Below are positions 1-7,770 of a stretch of DNA of 64,000 nt, piece by piece; within the stretch, counting starts at the first letter, position 1, and each line of letters begins with the position of its first letter. The position numbers and the translations under genes were made by a program. The stretch comes from CADEDV01 sp964437415. Its GTDB lineage: Bacteria; Bacteroidota; Bacteroidia; Chitinophagales; Chitinophagaceae. The stretch lies in contig CAYTGN010000008.1 of NCBI GenBank assembly GCA_964437415.1, positions 62,001 through 126,000 on the forward strand. Reading direction: 5' to 3'. The notes under the pieces were generated by a model. The model was not told the DNA's origin, ran no database searches, and saw nothing but the letters and a program-made list of their open reading frames with translations.

Positions 1-246
1 GGGATTGCTCACCGCTTTTTTGACGGTCGCATATTTAACAAGATGATGAATGCTGAAAATATACCATCACCGATCCCCGGCCATCCGCCGTTAACTCCAT
101 TTACCCGTCCAGACTTAAATGAATTTAATTACAAATTGTTTCTGGTACAGGCTCAGAATAGGGTTAACAGAAGAGAATCTCTCCGGCTGCTTGTTCAATC
201 CCGAAACCTGATTAATCTGCTTCAAAAAGAATATCATTTTCAATAA
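1..246 (+). CDS. C-terminal end of a protein cut by the window edge, probable paralogue of the next gene
   Basis: The reading frame is open to the first base of the window, so this is the last 81 codons of a longer gene. The first in-frame ATG at 43 is probably internal. The tail (hydrophobic/basic helix ending in LLQKEYHFQ) resembles the end of the following gene (ISTLKKEYRIK) in spacing and character. The two probably form a tandem duplicated pair of membrane-anchored proteins of unknown function. The gap to the next gene is 6 bases, which suggests co-transcription. The start and any N-terminal membrane segment lie outside the window. Confidence 0.5.
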   Translation, partial: GIAHRFFDGRIFNKMMNAENIPSPIPGHPPLTPFTRPDLNEFNYKLFLVQAQNRVNRRESLRLLVQSRNLINLLQKEYHFQ

Positions 247-252
247 TTTGGT

Positions 253-990
253 ATGGAAGTACATCACCACTCACATTCACTCCGCCGTAAATGGACCCAC
301 TATTTCTGGGAGTTTCTTATGTTGTTCCTCGCAGTGTTCTGCGGCTTCCTGGCTGAGTATAAGTTAGAACACACAATAGAACATCAACGGGAAAAGAAGT
401 TTATTTTATCAATGATAGAGGATGCCGCAACTGATACAGCTAATATTCATGTCGTCATCGCACAGAATGCAGAGAGGATAAAAAATGCTGAAAGCCTGGC
501 TATAGCAACACTAAATTACAAAGGAACAAAAGCTGAAAACGCCGGTATTTATTCGGCAGCCAGAAAAACAGTTTATTATCCTGAGTTGGTTTATCCTACC
601 GATCGTACTTTGTTTCAGCTAAAAAATTCAGGCGGCATGCGTCTTATCCGAAACAGAAAATCCGCTGAAAGCATTATTACTTATGATAAAAGCGGAAAAA
701 ATGTTATGAACCAGCAAGCCTATTACGAGCATTATCTCACCGCACTTACAGAAGCTTCAAACCGGTTATTAGACTTTTCAGTGCTGTTAAACTATAAACA
801 ACCCTCAGTAATATACAATGAGAATACCGCCAGGCTGGTTAACCCAACAGCTGAAAAATTACTGGAAATGGGCAATATGTCAATGATGTTCCAGGGGGTT
901 ATGATGCAATATATAGTCCGTTTGAAAGAAATGGAAAAGCAGGCGATAGCGTTAATTAGTACACTTAAAAAAGAATATCGTATAAAATAG
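253..990 (+). CDS. Membrane-anchored protein of unknown function (His-rich N-terminus)
   Basis: A 245-residue protein. It begins with a short histidine-rich cytoplasmic stretch (VHHHSH), then basic residues and one strong transmembrane helix at about residues 16-35. A largely helical, charged soluble part follows. This architecture (HHxH start, single N-terminal helix containing FLAVFCGFLAEY, then roughly 200 residues) is common among uncharacterised proteins of Chitinophagaceae, often in tandem copies, and the partial gene just upstream looks like a second copy. No enzymatic motif is visible. The start is the first ATG after the previous stop. The next gene starts 5 bases after its stop, so the genes are probably co-transcribed. 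Confidence 0.6.
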   Translation: MEVHHHSHSLRRKWTHYFWEFLMLFLAVFCGFLAEYKLEHTIEHQREKKFILSMIEDAATDTANIHVVIAQNAERIKNAESLAIATLNYKGTKAENAGIYSAARKTVYYPELVYPTDRTLFQLKNSGGMRLIRNRKSAESIITYDKSGKNVMNQQAYYEHYLTALTEASNRLLDFSVLLNYKQPSVIYNENTARLVNPTAEKLLEMGNMSMMFQGVMMQYIVRLKEMEKQAIALISTLKKEYRIK

Positions 991-995
991 ATTTT

Positions 996-2534
996 ATGGA
1001 AGCAGATACAAACACAGCTACAGAAAGAAAAAAAAGCCTGCCAGCCAGTCACGCAGGGACACTCTGTTTCTGGCTCTTTTTTTCGCTTTGCATTTGCTTA
1101 AATGCAAAAGCCCAATCATCTATTGAGTACGACATTGTTCTCTCCGGTGGCCGGGTGATAGACCCGGAAACAAAACTCGATGCCATCAAAAATGTAGGCA
1201 TTCTCAACAATCGCATTGCACAGATCAGCAATGAACCATTAAAAGGAAAACAAATCATTAATGTAAGCGGATTAGTTGTAGCTCACGGCTTTATTGATCT
1301 GCATATACACGGCCGCAGCAATGTGGAACAGGAATACCAATTACATGATGGGGTAACAACGGCTTTAGAACTGGAATGGGGCATTGAGCATTTGGGCGAA
1401 TGGTATGCATCCAGGAAAGGTAAGGCATTAATTAATTACGGCGCCAGTGTAAACTGGCCTTTTGAACGATTTAAAACAATAGGTAAGTATCAACCCGCTG
1501 TAGATAGTTTATTGCAGCTTACCGTAAAGGGAGAGGCAAATATTGGAGCAATGACCAACACTATCTTAAGAGCTGCCAAAGAAACGGTTACTCCTGATGC
1601 AATGAATCAAACATTAGCAAACATTAAAGTCTCTTTGAGTGAAGGTGGTATTGGCATTGGTGCACCCATCGGCTATTTGCCCAAAACAAATCCCAATGAA
1701 ATGTTCCAGGTTTATAAACTGGCGGGTGAATTGCAGGCTCTTGTGTTTTCGCATGTAAGAAACCCCGATATTATTTCTATACAGGAAGCGATAACCAATG
1801 CTATACTTAACCATGCTCCGCTGCATATTGTTCATATTAATAGTATGTCGCTGGGCAATATTCAGCTGTCCTTAGATATGGTAACTTCGGCAAAGAACAA
1901 AGGGTTTGATATAACAACCGAACTGTATCCTTATACCGCAGCATCCACAGGGCTGCAAAGTGCTATGTTTTCGGATGGCTGGCAGGAACGGTTAGGTATT
2001 AGCTATGGCGACTTACAATGGGTGGCTACCGGCGAAAGATTAACCAAAGAAAGGTTTGAAGCTTACCGAAAAACTGGTGGCGTAGTTATTATGCACTTAA
2101 TGAAACCGGAATGGATTAAAACAGGCATTGCAGCTTCCGGTGTTATGATTGGTTCCGATGGAATGACGTATGCAAAACTGGCTCATCCAAGAACAGCCGG
2201 AACATTTTCAAGAGTATTGGGCAAATATGTGAGAGAAGATAAAGTGATTAACTTAATGACTGCTCTTGAAAAAATGACGTTGCTACCTGCAAAGCGTTTA
2301 GAAAATGTTGCACCGATGATGCGGTTTAAAGGAAGGCTACAGGTGGGTGCCGATGCAGACATTACCATTTTTAATCCCAATACCATTATTGATAAAGCAA
2401 CATTTGAAAAAGGCCTGGAGTTTTCTGCTGGCATTGAATATGTAATGGTGAACGGAACATTTGTGTTGAAGAATGGAAAAACTGTAGCCAGCGTATTGCC
2501 GGGTCAACCTGTGTATGGAACGTTTAAAAAGTAA
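996..2534 (+). CDS. Exported amidohydrolase, diverged N-acyl-D-amino-acid deacylase relative
   Basis: A 512-residue amidohydrolase-superfamily protein with a hydrophobic export segment at about residues 22-40, after an unusually long polar N-terminus; the real start may be internal. Visible metal-site motifs are the HxH of DLHIHG, a His in SHVRN, a His in VHINS and an Asp in GSDGMTY, followed by AHPRTAG and the urease-like C-terminal sheet (GADADITIF). Overall it follows the D-aminoacylase layout and matches the paralogue at 9503-11095. However, the GNCG motif that carries the metal-ligand Cys in that family is replaced by an ELEWG segment. It probably hydrolyses an N-acyl or amide bond in the periplasm; the substrate is unknown. 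It precedes a DUF2306 gene by 10 bases. Confidence 0.75.
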   Translation: MEADTNTATERKKSLPASHAGTLCFWLFFSLCICLNAKAQSSIEYDIVLSGGRVIDPETKLDAIKNVGILNNRIAQISNEPLKGKQIINVSGLVVAHGFIDLHIHGRSNVEQEYQLHDGVTTALELEWGIEHLGEWYASRKGKALINYGASVNWPFERFKTIGKYQPAVDSLLQLTVKGEANIGAMTNTILRAAKETVTPDAMNQTLANIKVSLSEGGIGIGAPIGYLPKTNPNEMFQVYKLAGELQALVFSHVRNPDIISIQEAITNAILNHAPLHIVHINSMSLGNIQLSLDMVTSAKNKGFDITTELYPYTAASTGLQSAMFSDGWQERLGISYGDLQWVATGERLTKERFEAYRKTGGVVIMHLMKPEWIKTGIAASGVMIGSDGMTYAKLAHPRTAGTFSRVLGKYVREDKVINLMTALEKMTLLPAKRLENVAPMMRFKGRLQVGADADITIFNPNTIIDKATFEKGLEFSAGIEYVMVNGTFVLKNGKTVASVLPGQPVYGTFKK

Positions 2535-2544
2535 AGAATAATAA

Positions 2545-3162
2545 ATGCTAAAGAAATTTTTCATAGCTGTCTTTTGGCTCGCCTTCTTCGGCTTCTTTTT
2601 TCTTATGCTGATACCCAAATACAAGTATCTCATCAATGATACGTTACAACATTGGGGAAGCAAATCTGCATTTGACAACAGCGTTTTTGCTCTGCATATC
2701 TTTGCCGGTATTATTGTTTATTGCACAGCCATCCTGCAATTCACACCTACGATTCGAAATAAATACATTTCGTTTCATCGCAAAACAGGTAAGCTCTATA
2801 TACTTGCATCTTTACTCTGTATTACTTCATTGTATGTGATGTTACCCAGAACCGGATGTACTGCCTGTATGCCATCACAATATACTGTAACCAGTTTATG
2901 GCTGTTATTCATCATCCTTGCTTTCTATTTTATTAAGCAACGGAAAATTGTACCGCATCAACGCATGATGATCTGCAGTTTTATTTGTGCGGCCTATTTT
3001 GTAACGATACGTGTAATTGATGCTTTTGCAATGGGTGTATTTAATTCTATATTTTCGAAGGAGTCAACAGCATTTCTGGCTTCAGACATCTTTGTGTGGC
3101 TGGTTCCGTTGCTGTTGTTCAACATATATTGGATGATAAAAGATAAAAAACAACCAGCATGA
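2545..3162 (+). CDS. DUF2306 family integral membrane protein
   Basis: A 205-residue protein with about six hydrophobic helices. The conserved DUF2306 histidines are visible in HIFAG (about residue 50), FHRKTGK (about residue 78) and PHQRMM (about residue 138). The family is widespread in Bacteroidota and has no established biochemical role; histidines in membrane helices suggest cofactor or metal binding, which is inference. The stop overlaps the start of the deiminase gene (ATGA arrangement at 3159-3162), indicating translational coupling with it. Confidence 0.8.
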   Translation: MLKKFFIAVFWLAFFGFFFLMLIPKYKYLINDTLQHWGSKSAFDNSVFALHIFAGIIVYCTAILQFTPTIRNKYISFHRKTGKLYILASLLCITSLYVMLPRTGCTACMPSQYTVTSLWLLFIILAFYFIKQRKIVPHQRMMICSFICAAYFVTIRVIDAFAMGVFNSIFSKESTAFLASDIFVWLVPLLLFNIYWMIKDKKQPA

Positions 3163-4484
3163 TGAAAAAAACATTCTTCTTTTTGCTTGCAACACTTCTC
3201 ATGATTGCCTGCAATACAAAAAAGTATGAATGCTCTGCCGAAACATTTTATATGCCCGCCGAATCGGAACCTCATGATGCTGTTTGGCTGGGTTGGGAGA
3301 AAGATAGCCTTCGTGGCTATTATCCGGCTGTTGTAGATATCATTAAAGCATTAGCCTCAAACGTTACCGTGAAAATTGCTTTTAATAACGATACGCTTCT
3401 GCGGCAAGCAAAAATGTATCTCGCATTACAGGGTATTGACTCCACGATGTACAAAAGTTATATCATGCCGGGTGATCGTTATTGGATACGGGATCATGGA
3501 GCTGCGTTTTTAGTAAATGGAAAAGGAGAATTGGGTGTGGCCGATTTTGCCTGGAACAGCTATGGCTATCCCGGCTTTTTAGAAATAAAATACAATGGCA
3601 ATAAAGACAGTGTTGATCATTACCTGAACCTGCGAAAAGAATTCAGGATGAAGACCGCAGCAGTTGACAGCCTTATGGCTGTGGCGGAAGGAGCAACAAT
3701 ATTAAAAACAGATGTAAATCATGAAGGTGGGGCTATTGAAGTAAACGGGGCAGGTACATTGATACTTTGCGAAGCAACCCTGTTTCAACGAAACCCTGAG
3801 ATGAAAAAAGAATATATCGAAACAGAATTCAAAAGAGTGCTGGGTGTTAGCAACATCATCTGGGTAAAAAAAGGATTGGCCGATGATCCGCAAAATTTCT
3901 TTCGCCGCATCGCTGCCAACTATTACGGCGGCGGCACCGGCGGGCATACGGATGAGTTTGTTCGCTTTGCCAATCCTAAAACCATCTTGCTGGCCTGGGT
4001 TGATGAAAAAGAAAAAGACCTCAACCCCATCAATCAAATGAACTATGAACGAATGAATGAGAATTACAACATTCTTAAAAATGCAAAAGACCAGGATGGT
4101 AAACCTTTTACTATCATCAAAGTTCCTTTGCCTGATTTAATTACTAAGAAAATACAGGCAAGAGAAAAAATTGATTCACTCGAAGTAACATTTGATGTTG
4201 ATATGAAAAGTTTTATTCCCGCTGAAGCACCAAAAGCCGGTGACAGTATTTATCGTGTGCCTGCAGGCAGTTATATGAATTATTTGGTGACGAATAATAC
4301 CGTATTACTTCCTACTTACATCGCCTATGGCTCATCCAAAGAAAAGGAAGAACAGGTACGCAAAATATTTGAAGAACAGTTTCCCGGAAGAAAGCTTGTA
4401 TTCATAGATGCGATGATGCAAAACTGGAGTGGTGGCGGTATTCATTGCAGCACGCAGCAACAGCCAAAGAAGAAAACGAATTAA
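3159..4484 (+). CDS. Agmatine/peptidyl-arginine deiminase family lipoprotein (Porphyromonas type)
   Basis: A 441-residue protein of the PAD_porph family (guanidino-group-modifying superfamily). The N-terminus is a lipoprotein signal with a LMIAC lipobox, so it should be anchored in the periplasm or at the surface. Active-site signatures are visible: WIRDHG, NHEGGAIEVNG, the GGHTDEF His-Asp pair, and the nucleophilic Cys430 in the C-terminal GGGIHCSTQQ. Family members deiminate agmatine or C-terminal peptidyl-arginine to the ureido product plus ammonia. A lipoprotein location argues for an extracytoplasmic arginine-containing substrate rather than cytosolic agmatine; that is inference. It overlaps the preceding DUF2306 gene by 4 bases. 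Confidence 0.85.
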   Translation: MMKKTFFFLLATLLMIACNTKKYECSAETFYMPAESEPHDAVWLGWEKDSLRGYYPAVVDIIKALASNVTVKIAFNNDTLLRQAKMYLALQGIDSTMYKSYIMPGDRYWIRDHGAAFLVNGKGELGVADFAWNSYGYPGFLEIKYNGNKDSVDHYLNLRKEFRMKTAAVDSLMAVAEGATILKTDVNHEGGAIEVNGAGTLILCEATLFQRNPEMKKEYIETEFKRVLGVSNIIWVKKGLADDPQNFFRRIAANYYGGGTGGHTDEFVRFANPKTILLAWVDEKEKDLNPINQMNYERMNENYNILKNAKDQDGKPFTIIKVPLPDLITKKIQAREKIDSLEVTFDVDMKSFIPAEAPKAGDSIYRVPAGSYMNYLVTNNTVLLPTYIAYGSSKEKEEQVRKIFEEQFPGRKLVFIDAMMQNWSGGGIHCSTQQQPKKKTN

Positions 4485-4528
4485 CTGACTGATAAAAAAC
4501 TATAGAAGAGTTAGAAAAAATTATTTCA

Positions 4529-4536
4529 TAACTTTT
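4529..4536 (+). promoter_or_regulatory. Bacteroidota -7-like box, leaderless spacing, acylase gene
   Basis: TAACTTTT matches seven of the eight positions implied by TAnnTTTG. Its first T lies exactly 12 bases before the ATG at 4541, so transcription would begin at or next to the start codon. No TTTG element is seen at the usual upstream distance. Confidence 0.35.
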
Positions 4537-4540
4537 CCGC

Positions 4541-6724
4541 ATGAAAAAAATCTTGTTTTTTGTTCTTCTGCCTATTCAATTATTTGGCCAATTTTTTACC
4601 AACCAGGAAATTGCCCGCTGGGAAAAGCAATCCAAGCAGGTAACAATTATCCGGGACAGCTGGGGCATTCCGCATATTTATGGTAAAACAGATGCCGATG
4701 CTGTGTTTGGTTTATTGTATGCTCAATGCGAAGATGATTTCAAGCGGGTGGAGATGAACTATATTGAGAAGCTGGGCCGCATGGCCGAAGTGAAAGGCGA
4801 AGCTGAATTGTATGAAGACCTGCTCATCCGGCTGGTGATTGATTCAGCAGAAGCCATAAAGGATTATCAAAAGGCCCCGGCCTGGCTGAAAAAACTCTGC
4901 AATGCTTTTGCCGATGGCATCAATTATTATTTGCATAAAAATCCGTCTGTAAAACCAGCCCTGCTCCATCGCTTTCAACCCTGGTACCCGTTGTTGTGGA
5001 CGGATGGCAGCATCGGGGCCATCAGCACGGCAGATGTGTCAACAAATGAACTAAAGAGCTTTTATTCAGGTGATCCTTCCTTTTCTTATATCAAAGAACC
5101 AAAAGAAGAGTCACCGACCGGTTCCAACGGTTTTGCCTTTGCACCACGGAGCACAGAATCAGGCAATGCCATTTTGTATATCAATCCGCATGTCACTTTT
5201 TATTTTCGTCCCGAAGTGCATATGGTGAGTGAGGAAGGGCTGAATGCCTATGGCGCTGTCACCTGGGGACAGTTCTTCATTTACCAGGGCTTTAATGAAC
5301 AGTGTGGCTGGATGCATACCAGCAGTTATGTAGATGCTTCTGACAGCTACATTGAGAAAATTGCAAAAAAAGGAAACGGCTGGGTATACCAATATGAAGG
5401 GAAAGAAAGAACGGTGAAGGAAAAAAAGATCAGTATCCGCATTAGAAAAGGAAATGAAGTTGAAACCAAAACCATCAATGCCCTGTTCACCCATCATGGT
5501 CCCATCATGGCCAAACGCAATGGTGAATGGCTGAGTGTGAAAGCCGACAACCGCATCATGGATGGCCTGATCCAATGCTGGCAGCGCACCAAAGCCAAGG
5601 GACTGGATGATTTTAAAAAGACATTGGACCTGAAAGGAAATATTTCCAACAATACGGTGTATGCTGATGCACAGGGCAATATTGCTTACTGGCATGGCAA
5701 CCGGGTGCCGGCAAGAGATACAAAATTTGACTGGAGCAAACCGGTGGATGGCAGCACTGCCGCAACGGAATGGAAAGGGTATCACCCTATTCATGAAACG
5801 ATTTTAAGTATCAATCCACCAAATGGCTGGTTGCAGAATTGTAACTCCACCCCTTACACCGTTGCGAGCAGCAACAGCCCCAAAAAAGAAAACTACCCGC
5901 CTTATATGGCTCCTGATGGCGAAAATTTCCGCGGCATCAATGCTGTAAGAACATTAAGTGAAACACCGAAGTATGATATTGATAAAGTGATCCGTGCGGG
6001 TTATGATACAAGGGTGGCCGCATTTGAAGTGCTGCTGCCGGCCCTGGTAAAAGCATTTGAAAAAAACGTTAGCTATAATGATTCACTATATGCCCTGCTG
6101 GTGGGGCCCATCAGTGTCTTGAAGAACTGGGACTACCGCTCCGGCGAGAATTCCATTGCCACTACCCTGGCGGTGGAATGGGGGCAAAAGATCCTGCCTG
6201 CCATGCTTCGCACCAAAGTGATAGATGATGAAGAGGCCGACCAGGTGGACAAAGCGAATTATTTTGCCGCCAATGCGAAACCCCATGAGTTGTTGCTCCC
6301 ATTGCTTGCAACCATCAACGAATTGCAAAACAAATTTGGTCGTTGGCAAATGCCCTGGGGAAGCATCAACCGTTTTCAGCGGATCTCTTCTGACATTGAC
6401 AACAAGTTCGATGATAACAAACCCAGCATCCCTGTTGGTTTTGTTTCCTCCACCTGGGGCATGCTTCCCTCTTATAACAGCCGTTCCTATCCCGGAACGA
6501 AAAAAAGATATGGGGTGAACGGCAACAGCTTTATCTGTGCCGTGGAGTTTGGTAAAAGAATAAAAGCAAAATCACTACTGGCCGGTGGCAACAGTGGCAA
6601 TGAAAATTCAAACCATTTCTTTGACCAGGGGGAAATGTATAGCAAAGGACAGTTTAAGGATGTGCTGTTCTACAAAGAAGATGTACTGAAAAATGCGGAA
6701 AGAAGCTATCACCCCGGCTATTAA
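4541..6724 (+). CDS. Penicillin acylase / acyl-homoserine-lactone acylase family Ntn-hydrolase
   Basis: A 727-residue exported protein with a signal peptide at about residues 1-17. The family is made as a precursor that cleaves itself so that a Ser becomes the N-terminal nucleophile of the beta chain. Here that residue is Ser195 in PTGSNGFAF. Counting from it, a His falls at position 23 (INPHVTF), the spacing known for AHL acylases. NGWLQNCNSTP is a good candidate for the oxyanion-hole Asn. The N-terminal segment VTIIRDSWGIPHIYG is typical of the alpha chain. The enzyme should cleave an N-acyl amide in the periplasm (AHL, penicillin-like or lipopeptide); the substrate cannot be read from sequence. 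It is flanked by other exported amide hydrolases. Confidence 0.9.
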   Translation: MKKILFFVLLPIQLFGQFFTNQEIARWEKQSKQVTIIRDSWGIPHIYGKTDADAVFGLLYAQCEDDFKRVEMNYIEKLGRMAEVKGEAELYEDLLIRLVIDSAEAIKDYQKAPAWLKKLCNAFADGINYYLHKNPSVKPALLHRFQPWYPLLWTDGSIGAISTADVSTNELKSFYSGDPSFSYIKEPKEESPTGSNGFAFAPRSTESGNAILYINPHVTFYFRPEVHMVSEEGLNAYGAVTWGQFFIYQGFNEQCGWMHTSSYVDASDSYIEKIAKKGNGWVYQYEGKERTVKEKKISIRIRKGNEVETKTINALFTHHGPIMAKRNGEWLSVKADNRIMDGLIQCWQRTKAKGLDDFKKTLDLKGNISNNTVYADAQGNIAYWHGNRVPARDTKFDWSKPVDGSTAATEWKGYHPIHETILSINPPNGWLQNCNSTPYTVASSNSPKKENYPPYMAPDGENFRGINAVRTLSETPKYDIDKVIRAGYDTRVAAFEVLLPALVKAFEKNVSYNDSLYALLVGPISVLKNWDYRSGENSIATTLAVEWGQKILPAMLRTKVIDDEEADQVDKANYFAANAKPHELLLPLLATINELQNKFGRWQMPWGSINRFQRISSDIDNKFDDNKPSIPVGFVSSTWGMLPSYNSRSYPGTKKRYGVNGNSFICAVEFGKRIKAKSLLAGGNSGNENSNHFFDQGEMYSKGQFKDVLFYKEDVLKNAERSYHPGY

Positions 6725-6735
6725 AAAAGCTATTG

Positions 6736-6743
6736 TATCTTTA
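6736..6743 (+). promoter_or_regulatory. Bacteroidota -7-like box before the DUF6922/AbiEii pair
   Basis: TATCTTTA matches TAnnTTTG except for the last base. Its first T is 12 bases before the ATG at 6748, the same spacing as at 4529 and 9491. This suggests that the two-gene module has its own leaderless promoter. It also argues against a TTG start at 6733, which would lie upstream of the transcription start. Confidence 0.35.
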
Positions 6744-6747
6744 CCCT

Positions 6748-7050
6748 ATGCCTGGAAAGAAAAAACCCGTTTTCAATAAGCGCATCTTCTGGGATGTGGT
6801 GTTTGAGAACATTGACTACGACGCAAAAGCCAATTTTGTCATCGAAAGGGTATTTGAACGGGGAGATGTGGAAGACATTCGTAACTGCCGCCGGTATTAT
6901 GGCGATGAAAAAGTGACCGAAGCATTGTTAAATGCAAAGTTTTTACCCGAAACAACCATGTATCTTGCCAGCGCCGTCATCAACCGGCCACTAAACGATT
7001 TCAGATGTTACATACTCAGACAGTCGAACCCCGGGCTATTTCCATACTAA
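6748..7050 (+). CDS. DUF6922-like protein, probable antitoxin partner of the AbiEii-type gene
   Basis: A 100-residue basic/acidic soluble protein starting MPGKKKPVF. The core (FWDVVFENIDYDAKANFVIERVFERG, written here only as FWDV...ERVFERG, then DIRNCRRYYG) is the pattern of the small proteins that precede AbiEii-type nucleotidyltransferases in Bacteroidota. ATG 6748 was chosen over an in-frame TTG at 6733 because it follows a -7-like box at leaderless spacing. The 3' end overlaps the next gene by 46 bases in another frame, indicating coupled translation. By analogy with AbiEi/AbiEii it may neutralise or regulate the partner; no known DNA-binding motif is evident, so this role is inferred from context. 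Confidence 0.6.
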   Translation: MPGKKKPVFNKRIFWDVVFENIDYDAKANFVIERVFERGDVEDIRNCRRYYGDEKVTEALLNAKFLPETTMYLASAVINRPLNDFRCYILRQSNPGLFPY

Positions 7051-7631
7051 ATAAATTAATGGAAATACCGGCACTGAAAAATTTCGCTTTGGTAGGGGGA
7101 ACGGCACTATCTTTAAAATACGGTCATCGGAAATCAGAAGACATTGATTTATTTTCACATGCTTCTTTCGAAAATGAAGAGGTTATAAAAGCACTTGAAA
7201 AAAATTTCAAAAAATCTTTTAGCTACCGGACAACAAATCCCCGCTTCGGGATTTTTGGCTTCATTGACGAAATTAAAACCGATATTATTCGTCATCCGCA
7301 TCCGCTGATAAGGCCCGTTGAAAATGTGGAAGGAATAAGGATGTTTTCAACAGAAGATATTATTGCCATGAAAGTGCAGGCCATATTGGGCCGTGGAAAG
7401 AAAAAAGATTTTTGGGATATTGCTGAACTGCTGAACCATTACACGATAAACGACTTTATTCAGTGTCATAAAGAAAAATACAGCACCCAAAACCTCCTGA
7501 TAACGGTTCCGCATGCTATTACTTATTTTTTGGATGCAGAAGAAAGTGAAGACCCCGTCAGCCTGAAAGGACAAACATGGGAAAAGGTGAAGGCATTCAT
7601 TAATAAGAAAGTCAGCGACTACCTGAAATAG
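7005..7631 (+). CDS. AbiEii/AbiGii-type nucleotidyltransferase (putative toxin)
   Basis: A 208-residue protein with the minimal nucleotidyltransferase fold. The glycine loop and acidic pair are visible in VGGTALSLKYGHR.SEDIDLF (about residues 29-50; the dot marks one residue). The family's C-terminal lysine/aspartate block is at MKVQAILGRGKKKDFWDI (about residue 122). AbiEii proteins are the toxin half of AbiE type IV toxin-antitoxin/abortive-infection systems and modify RNA or protein targets with nucleotides. Solitary or re-paired copies such as this are frequent in Bacteroidota, and many have no tested phage phenotype. The start overlaps the upstream small gene by 46 bases. The pair interrupts the run of hydrolase genes, suggesting acquisition as a module. 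Confidence 0.8.
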   Translation: MLHTQTVEPRAISILNKLMEIPALKNFALVGGTALSLKYGHRKSEDIDLFSHASFENEEVIKALEKNFKKSFSYRTTNPRFGIFGFIDEIKTDIIRHPHPLIRPVENVEGIRMFSTEDIIAMKVQAILGRGKKKDFWDIAELLNHYTINDFIQCHKEKYSTQNLLITVPHAITYFLDAEESEDPVSLKGQTWEKVKAFINKKVSDYLK

Positions 7632-7770
7632 TTATTACCTGCCTTCCTGTTTGAGAAACTTTGCTCCTTCTTCTCTTTTCAGCAACCTGTAATCAAGGAA
7701 AAAAGGAATAAAAACCCGGTGAATATTGCCGCGGAAATAACGTAAATTGAGCAGTACTAAAATCAACGGT

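Noticed and set aside
5159..5794. Long antisense frame (211 codons) within the acylase gene.
   Set aside because: The acylase frame carries all family motifs; the antisense frame has no recognisable domain or start context.
7005..7050. Overlap of the two genes as a sign of a frameshift in one gene.
   Set aside because: Both products are complete, in different frames, with family features; the overlap is typical of coupled gene pairs.
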